38,406 nt of DNA, taken from positions 1-38,406 of the forward strand of contig DVKX01000074.1 of the NCBI GenBank assembly GCA_018715805.1, in the 5' to 3' direction. Source of the stretch: Candidatus Faecousia intestinigallinarum (lineage in GTDB: Bacteria; Bacillota; Clostridia; Oscillospirales; Oscillospiraceae). Below, piece by piece: positions 15,583 through 23,348 of the stretch. Position 1 is the stretch's first letter, and each line of letters starts with the position of its first letter. The notes under the pieces were generated by a model, which saw only the letters and a program-made list of their open reading frames with translations, did no database searches and was not told the DNA's origin. The translations under genes were made by a program, and so were the position numbers.

Positions 15583-16842
15583 CTACTCTGACGGCCGGAC
15601 CCGGAAGGACTCTGCAAACAGAACCTTATCCCCGCTGAAATCAAAGCATACCTCCCCGCCCCGGATAATCTCATAGCTGCTGTCTTCCAGCGACAGGGTG
15701 TAATCCACCCCTTCCCGAACCCCAACAGCCAGATAACAGGTCTCGCCGTATCCATCGTTCAGGTAGGGGATATAGGGATAGGCGGTCAGGGTACTGCCGT
15801 CGTCTCCCAGGAGGATCAGGCTGCCGTCCAGTGCCTCAGGCTGGCCGTTTTCGTCCTGCGCGGGATCCTCCTCCACGGTATAGGGGTAAAATTCGGCCAG
15901 GCCGCATCCGCTGTAGACCCGGTACAAGGTGCGGTAATAGTGATAGGCTGTACCCAGGCTGGTTCCATAGACTTCCCTTAGCGCCTCCCCAGCGTCAGCG
16001 AGGACGTCCAGGCCGTCGTAAAAGTAGGTCTTGCCGGCATCTACGCTGTAGTAATCATTGAGGGGCATGGTCTCAAAGATCGTCTCCACCGGAATCCCAT
16101 ATTTCCGGCAGACGGCCACCTCGTTCCAAATATTGAACAACTCGACGTCCCGCTCATAGTTCATCACCGAGACCTCATCGCAGCAGTCTTTGATAAAGCG
16201 CTCAAAGGTCTTTCGATCGATAGCGTCCAGCTCGTCCGAGATCACCTGTACCACGGTCAGCCCCTTTTGATGGGCGTATTCCCGGGCTTCCTTCATAAGA
16301 TCCAGGTAGGTTAAAAACCATCTCTTGGGATCTTCCTTCCACTGAGAAGTGGTGTAGCCCTCCACATCCAGGGCAACGATCTTGATGGGGTGTGCTGCGC
16401 CAATGCCGTTGTTATAGGCATCCAGCGCCTCCAGTTGGGCATAAAGTTCGTCCAGCCCGTCAAAGAGCCAGTCCCGGTCGCCGGTCAAAAACGCGGTCTC
16501 GATGCCCAAGCGGGAGAGATTTTCCACCATCACGGCCAGACTTGGGTCGGATAGATAAGCTGTGGGGATGCTCTGATAGACCCGGGTTATTGAGAGATCG
16601 GTAAGCATCTCAGACAACTGATCAAAAGCGCCGTCGTTGACCAGCAGCATATCCCAGGCAAAGATGCTGCTCTTTTGCGGAAGATCATTTTTGACCGCAC
16701 TGTAGCTGGCTGCGAATTCCTCATCCGTCATCCGCTCGCCAGGAGCCAGCCAGCGAACCGTGGTCTGATGGTAACCAAACCAGGCGGCAGCTGCTACAGC
16801 TGCCAGGCCGAGCAAAACCGCCGCTATTCTTTTTTTCTTCAT
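15583..16842 (-). CDS. Secreted or membrane-anchored TIM-barrel-like protein of unknown function
   Basis: The protein (419 residues) has a basic-hydrophobic N-terminus (MKKKRIAAVLLGLAAVAAAA) typical of a signal peptide or anchor. The body alternates strand and helix in a barrel-like way, with IFAWDMLLVNDG, IKIVALDVEGYTTSQW, LTVVQVISDEL and EVSVMNYERD resembling successive barrel strands carrying acidic residues, and a short beta-rich C-terminus. This recalls glycoside-hydrolase-like barrels (GH18 type order), but I cannot place it in a family. The start at 16842 follows GTGGGTG; the longer frame to 17070 lacks a signal peptide. Its position beside the polysaccharide genes suggests a surface glycan role, as inference only. 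Confidence 0.75.
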   Translation of the reverse strand: MKKKRIAAVLLGLAAVAAAAWFGYHQTTVRWLAPGERMTDEEFAASYSAVKNDLPQKSSIFAWDMLLVNDGAFDQLSEMLTDLSITRVYQSIPTAYLSDPSLAVMVENLSRLGIETAFLTGDRDWLFDGLDELYAQLEALDAYNNGIGAAHPIKIVALDVEGYTTSQWKEDPKRWFLTYLDLMKEAREYAHQKGLTVVQVISDELDAIDRKTFERFIKDCCDEVSVMNYERDVELFNIWNEVAVCRKYGIPVETIFETMPLNDYYSVDAGKTYFYDGLDVLADAGEALREVYGTSLGTAYHYYRTLYRVYSGCGLAEFYPYTVEEDPAQDENGQPEALDGSLILLGDDGSTLTAYPYIPYLNDGYGETCYLAVGVREGVDYTLSLEDSSYEIIRGGEVCFDFSGDKVLFAESFRVRPSE

Positions 16843-16906
16843 CGTTTCACCCACTTTGATGGTTGTTTGCCGGATAACGCCAGAATCCCATCCGGCACCG
16901 GCTTCC

Positions 16907-16934
16907 GCTCTCTTTTTCTTCTGAAAAAGAGAGC
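16907..16934 (-). promoter_or_regulatory. 5'-end hairpin in the leader of the TIM-barrel gene
   Basis: A perfect 12-bp stem (GCTCTCTTTTTC with its complement, 4-base loop). With the promoter at 16945-16974 the minus-strand RNA would begin only a few bases before this stem, the arrangement of a 5' stabilising hairpin. On the plus strand the same stem is followed by TTGCTTTTTT and would work as a terminator, but no plus-strand gene feeds it. Confidence 0.5.
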
Positions 16935-16944
16935 TTGCTTTTTT

Positions 16945-16974
16945 ATTATACGTTACCCAAGCCCCGCTTCGCAA
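16945..16974 (-). promoter_or_regulatory. Promoter of the secreted TIM-barrel gene
   Basis: On the minus strand TTGCGA (16969-16974) and TATAAT (16945-16950) are 18 bases apart. The leader to 16842 is about 95 bases and strongly structured. Confidence 0.55.
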
Positions 16975-17054
16975 GCCCCTCTGCCCAAAGGATTTCCACA
17001 AACCTGTACTTTTCCCTTTATTTATGAAATATTGCTCATTAAGGCGGGAAAACA

Positions 17055-17083
17055 TTGACTTGAGCGGCAATATATGCTATCGT
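17055..17083 (+). promoter_or_regulatory. Candidate promoter of the HD-GYP and Hpt genes
   Basis: TTGACT (17055-17060), a 17-base spacer and TATCGT (17078-17083). The resulting leader of about 210 bases up to 17304 is GC-rich and can form several hairpins (see findings). Confidence 0.45.
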
Positions 17084-17303
17084 TAACATATATATCCGGC
17101 TTAAAGCGACTGCTTTCACCGTCAAGAAATTCAGAACCGGCAGCGGAAAAAGCGTCCTGAACCAGCGCGCGCCCCTTTGATATACAACCGGCGCAGTCTG
17201 GCCGGAGGGCAGCCGAAGCCAACGACGCCTCCCGGCGAGAGGCCGGCGCCTTATGAAGCGAAACCCAATCGGTCGGCGCAAAGCCGGCAAGGAGGAACCC
17301 AGC

Positions 17304-18413
17304 ATGGAGCAAAACACCTGCTTACCCATCCTGTCAGAGGACGTCAATACCATCCTAATCGTTGACGACGACGAGTTTAACCGCGCGATCCTCCATAATT
17401 TGTTTTCAGAGACCTACGCCATCAAGGAGGCGGAAAACGGCCGCGCAGGGCTGGATGAGATTTTGAAGAACCGGGATCATCTCTGCGCCGTACTGCTGGA
17501 TGTGATGATGCCGGAGATGAGCGGCCTTGAGGTGCTGCAGCGGCTTAAGCGTGAGAATCTGCTGGAGCGGATTCCCGTCTTTCTCATCACCGCCGAGAGC
17601 GACGCCGCCATGAAAACCGCTTATGAGCTCGGCGCCATGGATGTCATCGAAAAACCCATCATCCCTTATCTGGTGCTGCGGCGGGTCAACACGGTGGTCG
17701 AACTGTTCCAGGCACGGCGGCGGCTGGAAAACCGGGTGGTGGAGCAGGATCACCAGCTGTTGGAAAAGACCCAGCAGATCCTCACGCTCAATCAGGGCAT
17801 GATCGCGGCGTTGGCCACCGCCATCGAGTTTCGAAACAGCGAATCCGGCGGTCATGTGACGCGGATTCACGACATCACAGCCATTCTGCTCTCCGAGACG
17901 AACTTCTGTCCCGACTTGAGCCAGGAGGAGATCGAGAACATCGCTCTGGCTTCCATTATGCACGACGTGGGCAAGATCGCGATTCCCGATCACATTCTGA
18001 ACAAACCCGGCAGGCTGACGCCGGAGGAGTTTGAGATCATCAAGACGCACACCATTCAAGGCGCCCAGCTTTTGGAACGCATCCCTCAGCTGCGGGAAAA
18101 CAGCGCCTACCAATACGCATGGGATATTGCCCGCCACCACCACGAGCGGTGGGACGGCAGAGGATATCCTGACGGGCTCAAGGGGGACGAGATCAGCCCC
18201 TGGGCGCAGGTGGTCTCCATCGCGGACGTGTATGATGCCTTGAGCTGCAAGCGGGTCTACAAAGATGCCTTCCCCAGAGAACAGGTGGCGGAGATGATCC
18301 GCAGCGGCCAGTGCGGCATTTTTAACCCCAAGCTGCTGGATTGCTTTTTCTCCATCGAGGGCCGGCTTGCCGCGCTTTATGATAAGAATCATTTTTACTG
18401 GGAGGATCGATAA
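17304..18413 (+). CDS. Response regulator with HD-GYP c-di-GMP phosphodiesterase domain
   Basis: The protein (369 residues) joins a receiver (IVDDDE at 19-24, Asp66 in LLDVMMP, Lys117 in EKP) through a coiled linker to an HD-GYP domain. The metal pair His220-Asp221 is in MHDVGKI, and HHERWDGRGYPDG (278-290) contains the GYP signature, so c-di-GMP or pGpG hydrolysis is expected. The output should depend on receiver phosphorylation. The ATG at 17304 follows AAGGAGG by 9 bases; an earlier in-frame ATG at 17253 has none. The Hpt gene begins one base after its stop, so the pair is surely co-transcribed. The sensor kinase is not adjacent; the Hpt-less hybrid kinase at 277-2856 is a candidate. Confidence 0.95.
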   Translation: MEQNTCLPILSEDVNTILIVDDDEFNRAILHNLFSETYAIKEAENGRAGLDEILKNRDHLCAVLLDVMMPEMSGLEVLQRLKRENLLERIPVFLITAESDAAMKTAYELGAMDVIEKPIIPYLVLRRVNTVVELFQARRRLENRVVEQDHQLLEKTQQILTLNQGMIAALATAIEFRNSESGGHVTRIHDITAILLSETNFCPDLSQEEIENIALASIMHDVGKIAIPDHILNKPGRLTPEEFEIIKTHTIQGAQLLERIPQLRENSAYQYAWDIARHHHERWDGRGYPDGLKGDEISPWAQVVSIADVYDALSCKRVYKDAFPREQVAEMIRSGQCGIFNPKLLDCFFSIEGRLAALYDKNHFYWEDR

Positions 18414-18414
18414 A

Positions 18415-18768
18415 ATGACAGAATCTTCAAAGACACAGCTCACAGCGGCCGGTGTTGATGTAAACAGCGCATTGGAGCGCTTTATGGGAAACGAGGATTT
18501 GCTGGAGCGGTTTTTGAAAAAGTTCCCCCAGGACGGAAACTATCAAAAGTTCTGCGCCGCTATGGAGGCCGGTGATTGGGAGACAGCCCTCACCGCTTCC
18601 CACACCCTCAAGGGGGCCTGCGGCAATCTGTCCATCACCCCGCTTTTTGACCTTTTGACCAACCAGGTAGCCGCCCTTCGGGCGGACGATTGGCAGAGCG
18701 CTAAAGAGAGGATGCAGCAGATCGCCAAGGCTTATACTGCCGTTATCGACGCCATCCGCCAGCTCTAA
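18415..18768 (+). CDS. Stand-alone histidine phosphotransfer (Hpt) protein
   Basis: The protein (117 residues) is a single four-helix Hpt domain. ASHTLKGACGNLS carries the phosphorylated His63. It moves phosphate between receivers of hybrid kinases and a final response regulator. The ATG at 18415 is one base after the HD-GYP stop, with GGAGG 9 bases upstream inside the end of that gene. The obvious receiver partner is the HD-GYP protein; the donor could be the two-receiver hybrid kinase at the left of the window, which lacks its own Hpt. Confidence 0.92.
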   Translation: MTESSKTQLTAAGVDVNSALERFMGNEDLLERFLKKFPQDGNYQKFCAAMEAGDWETALTASHTLKGACGNLSITPLFDLLTNQVAALRADDWQSAKERMQQIAKAYTAVIDAIRQL

Positions 18769-18872
18769 TTGCGGCCGCCCAAAGAGGAGAGCAGCTTTTA
18801 CGGAAAGCAGCAGCTGTACAAACGCTTTTGTTAAATTGACGGTTGTTTCCCGCCAAGAAAGGTTGTTTCGCC

Positions 18873-20000
18873 ATGAACTCCATCTTAACTTACCTGAAAA
18901 ATTCATATCAGAAGAGAAAGCGCTATTTCAAAGAAGCAACGGAGATAATCGCAGCGGATAACCTCCGCATGGCGCTGACGGCGAGCCTGATCACTGTTCT
19001 GCTTTTAATTGTCCTTTTGTTCCTGACGCCTTATATCATTGAGGGCTGGACGCCTACAATTTATCATCTGATGTTTGTGCCGATCTCTCTTATTTGTCTA
19101 GGCGTATCCTACTTTGGCTATAAAAAGAAGCTGACGGGAAATAAGGCGACCGCTATCTGCACCTTTTACCTTGTGGTGCTATTCACCTGTTTGTCTCTCA
19201 TCGATACCGTGGCTGCGCCAGAAAGGGCGGCCTGCTTTGTCCCTCTCGCCTACATAACGCTGTTTTCGCTGTTCATCTTTCCTTTCTGGTTCTCCCACGG
19301 GCTGTTGCTGGTATTTGAAACCTACTATATTCTGATCGTTCATCATGTCAAGCCCGCCTCCGTAGCGGAATATGACATCTTTATTTCCATTGTCGGTACG
19401 AGTTGTGCCTTCGCCGTGATACACCTCATTATGTATCTTCGGACGGCGGCCTATGAACACCAGAGCCTGTACAAGCAGCTCAGTATGCTGGATCCCCTGA
19501 CCGGTATCTATAACCGGGGCGGCGGCGCTGAAGCGGTCAACCAGTACATCGAATCCTGTAATCCCAATACGACCTGCACCTTGATGATCCTGGACTTAAA
19601 CAAATTCAAGATAATCAACGACACCAAAGGTCATCAGACCGGCGACATCGTCCTCAGCTGCATGGGAGATATTCTGACGAAGGAATTTCACAGCACCGAC
19701 ATCATCGTGCGCTTTGGCGGCGACGAATTCATGGTGTTAATAAAGAACATGGCGTCTGGAGCTGTTGTAAAGCAGAAATGCCGAGACATCCAAGAAGCTT
19801 TTCGCCGCCTATCCGCTGAAAAGATCGGCATTGCAGTGGACTGCAGTATCGGCGCCGCGCTGGCTCAAAACAGCAAGGTGGATTTTAACGATCTTTTCCG
19901 CCAAGCAGATGAGGCTCTCTACCGCGCCAAGGAAATTTCAGACGGAGAGCAGACCTCTATCTGCCAATACATCGAAAGGGATGCCTTACCCGCCGTCTAA
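18873..20000 (+). CDS. Membrane GGDEF diguanylate cyclase
   Basis: The protein (375 residues) has about six membrane segments between residues 25 and 200 and a C-terminal GGDEF domain. LDPLTGIYNRGG opens the domain, DLNKFKIINDTKGH provides the metal-binding Asp, and RFGGDEF (GGDEF at 282-286) is intact, so c-di-GMP synthesis is expected. The inhibitory RxxD site reads HSTD, so feedback inhibition is doubtful. The ATG at 18873 follows AAAGG by 11 bases. It lies about 100 bases after the Hpt gene on the same strand and may be co-transcribed with it. No separate sensory domain is visible. Confidence 0.93.
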   Translation: MNSILTYLKNSYQKRKRYFKEATEIIAADNLRMALTASLITVLLLIVLLFLTPYIIEGWTPTIYHLMFVPISLICLGVSYFGYKKKLTGNKATAICTFYLVVLFTCLSLIDTVAAPERAACFVPLAYITLFSLFIFPFWFSHGLLLVFETYYILIVHHVKPASVAEYDIFISIVGTSCAFAVIHLIMYLRTAAYEHQSLYKQLSMLDPLTGIYNRGGGAEAVNQYIESCNPNTTCTLMILDLNKFKIINDTKGHQTGDIVLSCMGDILTKEFHSTDIIVRFGGDEFMVLIKNMASGAVVKQKCRDIQEAFRRLSAEKIGIAVDCSIGAALAQNSKVDFNDLFRQADEALYRAKEISDGEQTSICQYIERDALPAV

Positions 20001-20030
20001 GCCCCATCCATTTATGCGCTCATAACACCG

Positions 20031-20064
20031 AAAACCGCGCGCCTCCTATTCTGGAGGCGCGCGG
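20031..20064 (-). terminator. Terminator of the surface protein gene
   Basis: A 12-bp GC stem (CCGCGCGCCTCC with its complement) lies between convergent genes. On the minus strand it is followed by TTTT, fitting the surface protein gene ending at 20085. On the plus strand no U-run follows, though it could still stop the cyclase transcript. Confidence 0.75.
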
Positions 20065-20084
20065 CGCGCTAGGGGGTATTTTAC

Positions 20085-22220
20085 TTAACGGCTAAATTTA
20101 TTTCTCTTCCACATGGCCAGACCCAGCGCTGCCGCTCCGGCGGCAGATACCACCAGCAGGCTGATCCACAGCAGCAAATTGCTGTTGTCCCCGGTGGAGG
20201 GAGACTCCGGATCTACCGGCTTGGTAGGATCGGTGGGTTTCGGATCTGTAGGCTTCGGCTCCGTGGGTTCCGGCTCCGTAGGCTTTGGTTCTGTGGGTTC
20301 TGGCTCCGTAGGCTTCGGTTCCGTGGGCTTCGTAGACTCCGGGTCTACCGCGCCGCATACGGTGCATTTCCCATCCTTATAGGTATGCGCTGCATAACCT
20401 TCCTTCTGGCTGTTATCCGTAATCGGACAGTTGGCGTTCCGGCACTCGTGATAGTGGTGGGTGCTGTTGGACGCCCATTCGTTTTCGTTCCAGTCGTGCC
20501 CGGTGGCCTTGGCGACGATTCCAGCTGCATCGGTTTTGGTCTGGCAATCCGCGTCAAGGAAATAGCCGCCGCACGCCGAGCAGTACCAGTACTCGATGTT
20601 TCCATCCTTTGTACAGGTGGGGGCAACTGCTTCAAAATGGGTCAGGCTGTGTGCCGCCAGCTCGCCATATTCCTGACCGCAGGTTGCGCACTTGGCTTTC
20701 TCGGTACAGGTCGCCGTTCCACCGCCATGCAGTTCCGGAAGATCCACATCCATGACGATGCTTCTCCCCTCATCTCCGCCATCTCGAATCGCAATGGGAT
20801 GTACGGCTTCCCCGTTCACAGAGATCGTAACATCTTCCTTCTCCAGCGTAGCTATGTCGAATACATATCCCTGTTTCGTCCAGATATAAAGATACAGCTG
20901 ATAAGGCTCATGTGCCTTCATCGGATCGGTTACAGGAACGTCTCCGCTGCTTACGATACCTTTATAGATGAGCTTAGCATTTTGAACCCAGGCTTCATCG
21001 GAATCCACGGTGACATTGCTTTCCGCCCAGGTATTGCCCGCCGCATAGTTGCTGACAGTGAGGGAAAGGGATGGCAACGTACGGACGTAAGAGACTTCCA
21101 GTTCCGTCTTGCCCTCAATGGCAGCAGCGCAGGCTTCCTCCAGGGTATCAAAGGTCTCGGTCTTTGCCAGCGCACCGGTAATGGGGTCATAGGTCTTCTT
21201 GGTGACGGAGGCTACTTGATAGCCCTCCTGCGCACCGGCGTCGGCGGTGTATTTGTCGCCGCGATAGCCCCAGCCCGCGCTGGTCACGCCTTCCGGCACC
21301 GTGTAGCTGCCGGCAGCTTCCAGGTCATTGGGGTTATCGTGGTGCCAGCCATCGTTCCAGTAGGAAGCATTGGCGGTACCCAGGTTGTTGCTCAGGGTCT
21401 CGCCCGCAGCCAGCGTGCCTTGCAGCTTGGACAGCGTGGGGGTGCCGCCGGGGGTCACCGGCCGGATATCCACCGTATAGCGGGTCTTGACCGTAAGGGA
21501 AATGCTCCAGGCCAGTCTGTGATCTCCGCTGCCATCGCTTGGCTCAGTGACCATCTTCTCTGCGCCGGAGGAATCCTTGTAGTAAATATTGATGGGCTGA
21601 TACTTGAACTGCCCGGAGCTGAAGCTCTTGCCGCTCTTTTTAGAGATGGCCTCTTTGAGGGCTTCATCCAGCGGCACTGTAAACTGGCTGTTGCTGACTT
21701 CCCAGTTGGCGCTGCTGCTGGGTCGCGCACCTGAGGTAGTGGACCACTGGAAGTCCCAGCTGTCCAGTTTCCCTGCAAATTCCTGCACATAGATCCCGTT
21801 GGGAATGGTGATCTCATCCAGGAGAACCTGATTCACTAAGTACCACGTCTCATAGCTACTGGGGCCTCCTGCAAAAATCTCCAGTCCAATCCCACCGGGA
21901 GAGTCCACCGTCCAGTTGGTGTGATACTCGCTCAGAATGGGTCTGTCCGGCGTTCCCACGAATTTCGGCGTATTAAACTGCCAGTAGACCTGCTCGGGGC
22001 CTGCGTAAGAAAAATGCAGTTCTTTCTCCATCAGACCCATAATGTCGTCATAAAGGGGTGTGCCCACCGGGTCGATTGTCTGAACCGACAGATCATAGAT
22101 TTTCCCCTTGATCTCAACGGACTCCTGCATCTCTGCAAATACCGCGGCAGGCAGCAGCGTCAGCGTCAGGCACAGGGCAATGAGCAGCGCGCCCAACCGC
22201 GCTATTTTTCTACGTTTCAT
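20085..22220 (-). CDS. Sortase-anchored surface protein with wall-spanning PT repeats
   Basis: The protein (711 residues) has a signal peptide (MKRRKIARLGALL to about residue 30, ending AAVFA), a large extracellular body with no family I recognise, and then three cysteine-bearing modules: CATCG, YWYCSACGGYFL and GKCTVCGAV. These are common zinc-ribbon-like repeats of Firmicutes surface proteins. Next come about nine PTEP/PTDP units and a sorting signal: SPSTG (673-677), a hydrophobic segment and the tail KRNKFSR. SPSTG is a variant of LPxTG; no sortase gene is in the window. The ATG at 22220 follows GGAGG by 6 bases; the frame extends upstream without a signal. It is monocistronic, between a terminator and an unusual AT-repeat promoter. 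The ligand or role is unknown. Confidence 0.9.
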   Translation of the reverse strand: MKRRKIARLGALLIALCLTLTLLPAAVFAEMQESVEIKGKIYDLSVQTIDPVGTPLYDDIMGLMEKELHFSYAGPEQVYWQFNTPKFVGTPDRPILSEYHTNWTVDSPGGIGLEIFAGGPSSYETWYLVNQVLLDEITIPNGIYVQEFAGKLDSWDFQWSTTSGARPSSSANWEVSNSQFTVPLDEALKEAISKKSGKSFSSGQFKYQPINIYYKDSSGAEKMVTEPSDGSGDHRLAWSISLTVKTRYTVDIRPVTPGGTPTLSKLQGTLAAGETLSNNLGTANASYWNDGWHHDNPNDLEAAGSYTVPEGVTSAGWGYRGDKYTADAGAQEGYQVASVTKKTYDPITGALAKTETFDTLEEACAAAIEGKTELEVSYVRTLPSLSLTVSNYAAGNTWAESNVTVDSDEAWVQNAKLIYKGIVSSGDVPVTDPMKAHEPYQLYLYIWTKQGYVFDIATLEKEDVTISVNGEAVHPIAIRDGGDEGRSIVMDVDLPELHGGGTATCTEKAKCATCGQEYGELAAHSLTHFEAVAPTCTKDGNIEYWYCSACGGYFLDADCQTKTDAAGIVAKATGHDWNENEWASNSTHHYHECRNANCPITDNSQKEGYAAHTYKDGKCTVCGAVDPESTKPTEPKPTEPEPTEPKPTEPEPTEPKPTDPKPTDPTKPVDPESPSTGDNSNLLLWISLLVVSAAGAAALGLAMWKRNKFSR
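20227..20334. repeat. In-gene 30-base tandem repeat encoding the proline/threonine wall spacer
   Basis: Copies of about 30 bases start at 20251, 20281 and 20311 (last partial), preceded by a more diverged 12-18-base version. They encode alternating KPTEP and EPTEP units of the surface protein. Such repeats can change length by recombination without breaking the frame. Confidence 0.8.
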
Positions 22221-22291
22221 GATGTTCCTCCTTTGTGTCGTTTTGGTACCGTTTCCTCCGGGCGGCAGATTTTTCCGCCCCTTTCTAGACC

Positions 22292-22318
22292 AATATAGCA
22301 TATATATATATATATCAA
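22292..22318 (-). promoter_or_regulatory. Candidate surface-protein promoter with an (AT)8 spacer tract
   Basis: On the minus strand TTGATA (22313-22318) and TATATT (22292-22297) flank a 15-base spacer made largely of a perfect (AT)8 run (22300-22315). One extra dinucleotide would make the spacer 17, the sigma-A optimum. The leader to 22220 is about 65 bases. No other feature is evident in the remaining gap 22319-22579. Confidence 0.5.
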
Positions 22319-22571
22319 CTTATTTTTCTATACTATCCTTTCCGTTTTTTGTGCAGGATTCCTAAATCGAAAGATGTACCGAAAAAAAGCAATCTTGTAA
22401 CGTTGTACCCTCTGCGCCCTGTCTTTTTGTATACAAAGGACACAATCTTCTCCTTCCTATGTCGCCCTATCCGCTTTCCTGCCGCCTTTTGCCGTGTCCT
22501 CCTCACCTGTCGCTCCCTCCCGGCCAAGGGAAAATTTGGTGAATTTTTCTATATCCTGCGGGCGCGGGCGC

Positions 22572-22600
22572 AAAAAATACCGCCTTCCCAGGGAAGGCGG
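22572..22600 (-). terminator. Terminator of the spoVT gene
   Basis: On the minus strand CCGCCTTCCC pairs with GGGAAGGCGG around a tight loop and is followed by TATTTTTTG. It begins 5 bases after the stop codon. Confidence 0.9.
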
Positions 22601-22605
22601 TTCCT

Positions 22606-23148
22606 TCAATTTTCCATCTGGCGGCCAAGGAAGCCCGCCACCGTCTGCGCCAGCTTCTGATCGGCTTCCTGCAGGGGGCTGCTGTCATCGCCCAGCAGCA
22701 GCATCACGCAGCCCATCAGGTCGCCCTGGGACAAAATCGGCGCCGCCACCCCCAGGTGGTACTTGTCCGATTCCTCGCTGGCGCGGATCAGGTTCTCTCC
22801 CGGCTGATACCGGTAGTTCTTCCGCTGCTCCATCAGCTTTTCCAGCTCCTTGGAGTTGGGCTTATCCACCAGCTCCCGCTTGGGCGCACCGGACAGGGCG
22901 ATGATGGAGTCCCGATCCGCCACGGCGGCGATCCGTCCGGTGTTTGCCCCAATGGAGTCGCAGATCTGCGCCGCGAAGTCCTGCAAATCCCCCATGGGGG
23001 AATACTTGCGGAAAATCACGCCCCCGTCCTTTTCCGTGTAAATCTCCAGGGGATCGCCTTCCCTAATTTTTAACGTGCGGCGGATCTCCTTCGGGATCAC
23101 GATCCGCCCCAGGTCGTCCACACGCCGCACGATTCCAGTTGCTTTCAT
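22606..23148 (-). CDS. spoVT: Stage V sporulation protein T, AbrB/SpoVT transcription factor
   Basis: The protein (180 residues) has an AbrB-type swapped-hairpin DNA-binding domain (MKATGIVRRVDDLGRIVIPK, residues 1-50) and a C-terminal GAF-like domain (about 55-178). In Bacillus, SpoVT tunes sigma-G-dependent forespore genes. Length and domain order equal those of SpoVT, which separates it from the shorter AbrB and Abh. GGAG precedes the ATG by 8 bases. It is monocistronic with its own terminator. I could not identify a clear sigma-G or sigma-A promoter in the 200 bases upstream. Confidence 0.95.
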   Translation of the reverse strand: MKATGIVRRVDDLGRIVIPKEIRRTLKIREGDPLEIYTEKDGGVIFRKYSPMGDLQDFAAQICDSIGANTGRIAAVADRDSIIALSGAPKRELVDKPNSKELEKLMEQRKNYRYQPGENLIRASEESDKYHLGVAAPILSQGDLMGCVMLLLGDDSSPLQEADQKLAQTVAGFLGRQMEN

Positions 23149-23297
23149 ATCCTTATCTCCTTTTTTCTTCCTTCTTCGGAACGCTTCGTTTCCATCCCTG
23201 CTATTGTTTGCAAGTACAGGGGATTTATGCGGCGGCGGTTTTTCTCTTTTGCAATAAAACGGCTTGGCCGTTCCAGAAAATTGTTTTTTGCTTCCAT

Positions 23298-23340
23298 GAA
23301 TTCAGCCCTGCCGGAAAAATATCCCAGCAGGGCTGAATTT
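23298..23340. terminator. Inverted repeat after the decarboxylase gene, possible terminator
   Basis: Arms of about 15 bases (GAATTCAGCCCTGCC and GGCAGGGCTGAATT, near-perfect) enclose an AT-rich loop a few bases past the decarboxylase stop. Neither strand has a strong U-run after the stem, so it is a likely but atypical terminator. Confidence 0.5.
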
Positions 23341-23348
23341 CTCTTAAT

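Noticed and set aside
17230-17300. GEMM-like sequence taken as a second c-di-GMP riboswitch
   Set aside because: Only isolated blocks match; the GAAA-capped helix and the 3' half are missing. Kept as a low-level finding.
17253-17303. Upstream in-frame ATG as start of the HD-GYP protein
   Set aside because: No ribosome site there, while AAGGAGG is perfectly placed before the ATG at 17304.
20227-20334. Short tandem repeats considered as a CRISPR array
   Set aside because: No unique spacers; the repeats are in frame and encode PTEP units of the surface protein.
20385-21734. Long plus-strand open frame of 449 codons opposite the surface protein gene
   Set aside because: It is a mirror frame of a repeat-rich, GC-rich gene that has a signal peptide, sorting signal and ribosome site on the minus strand.
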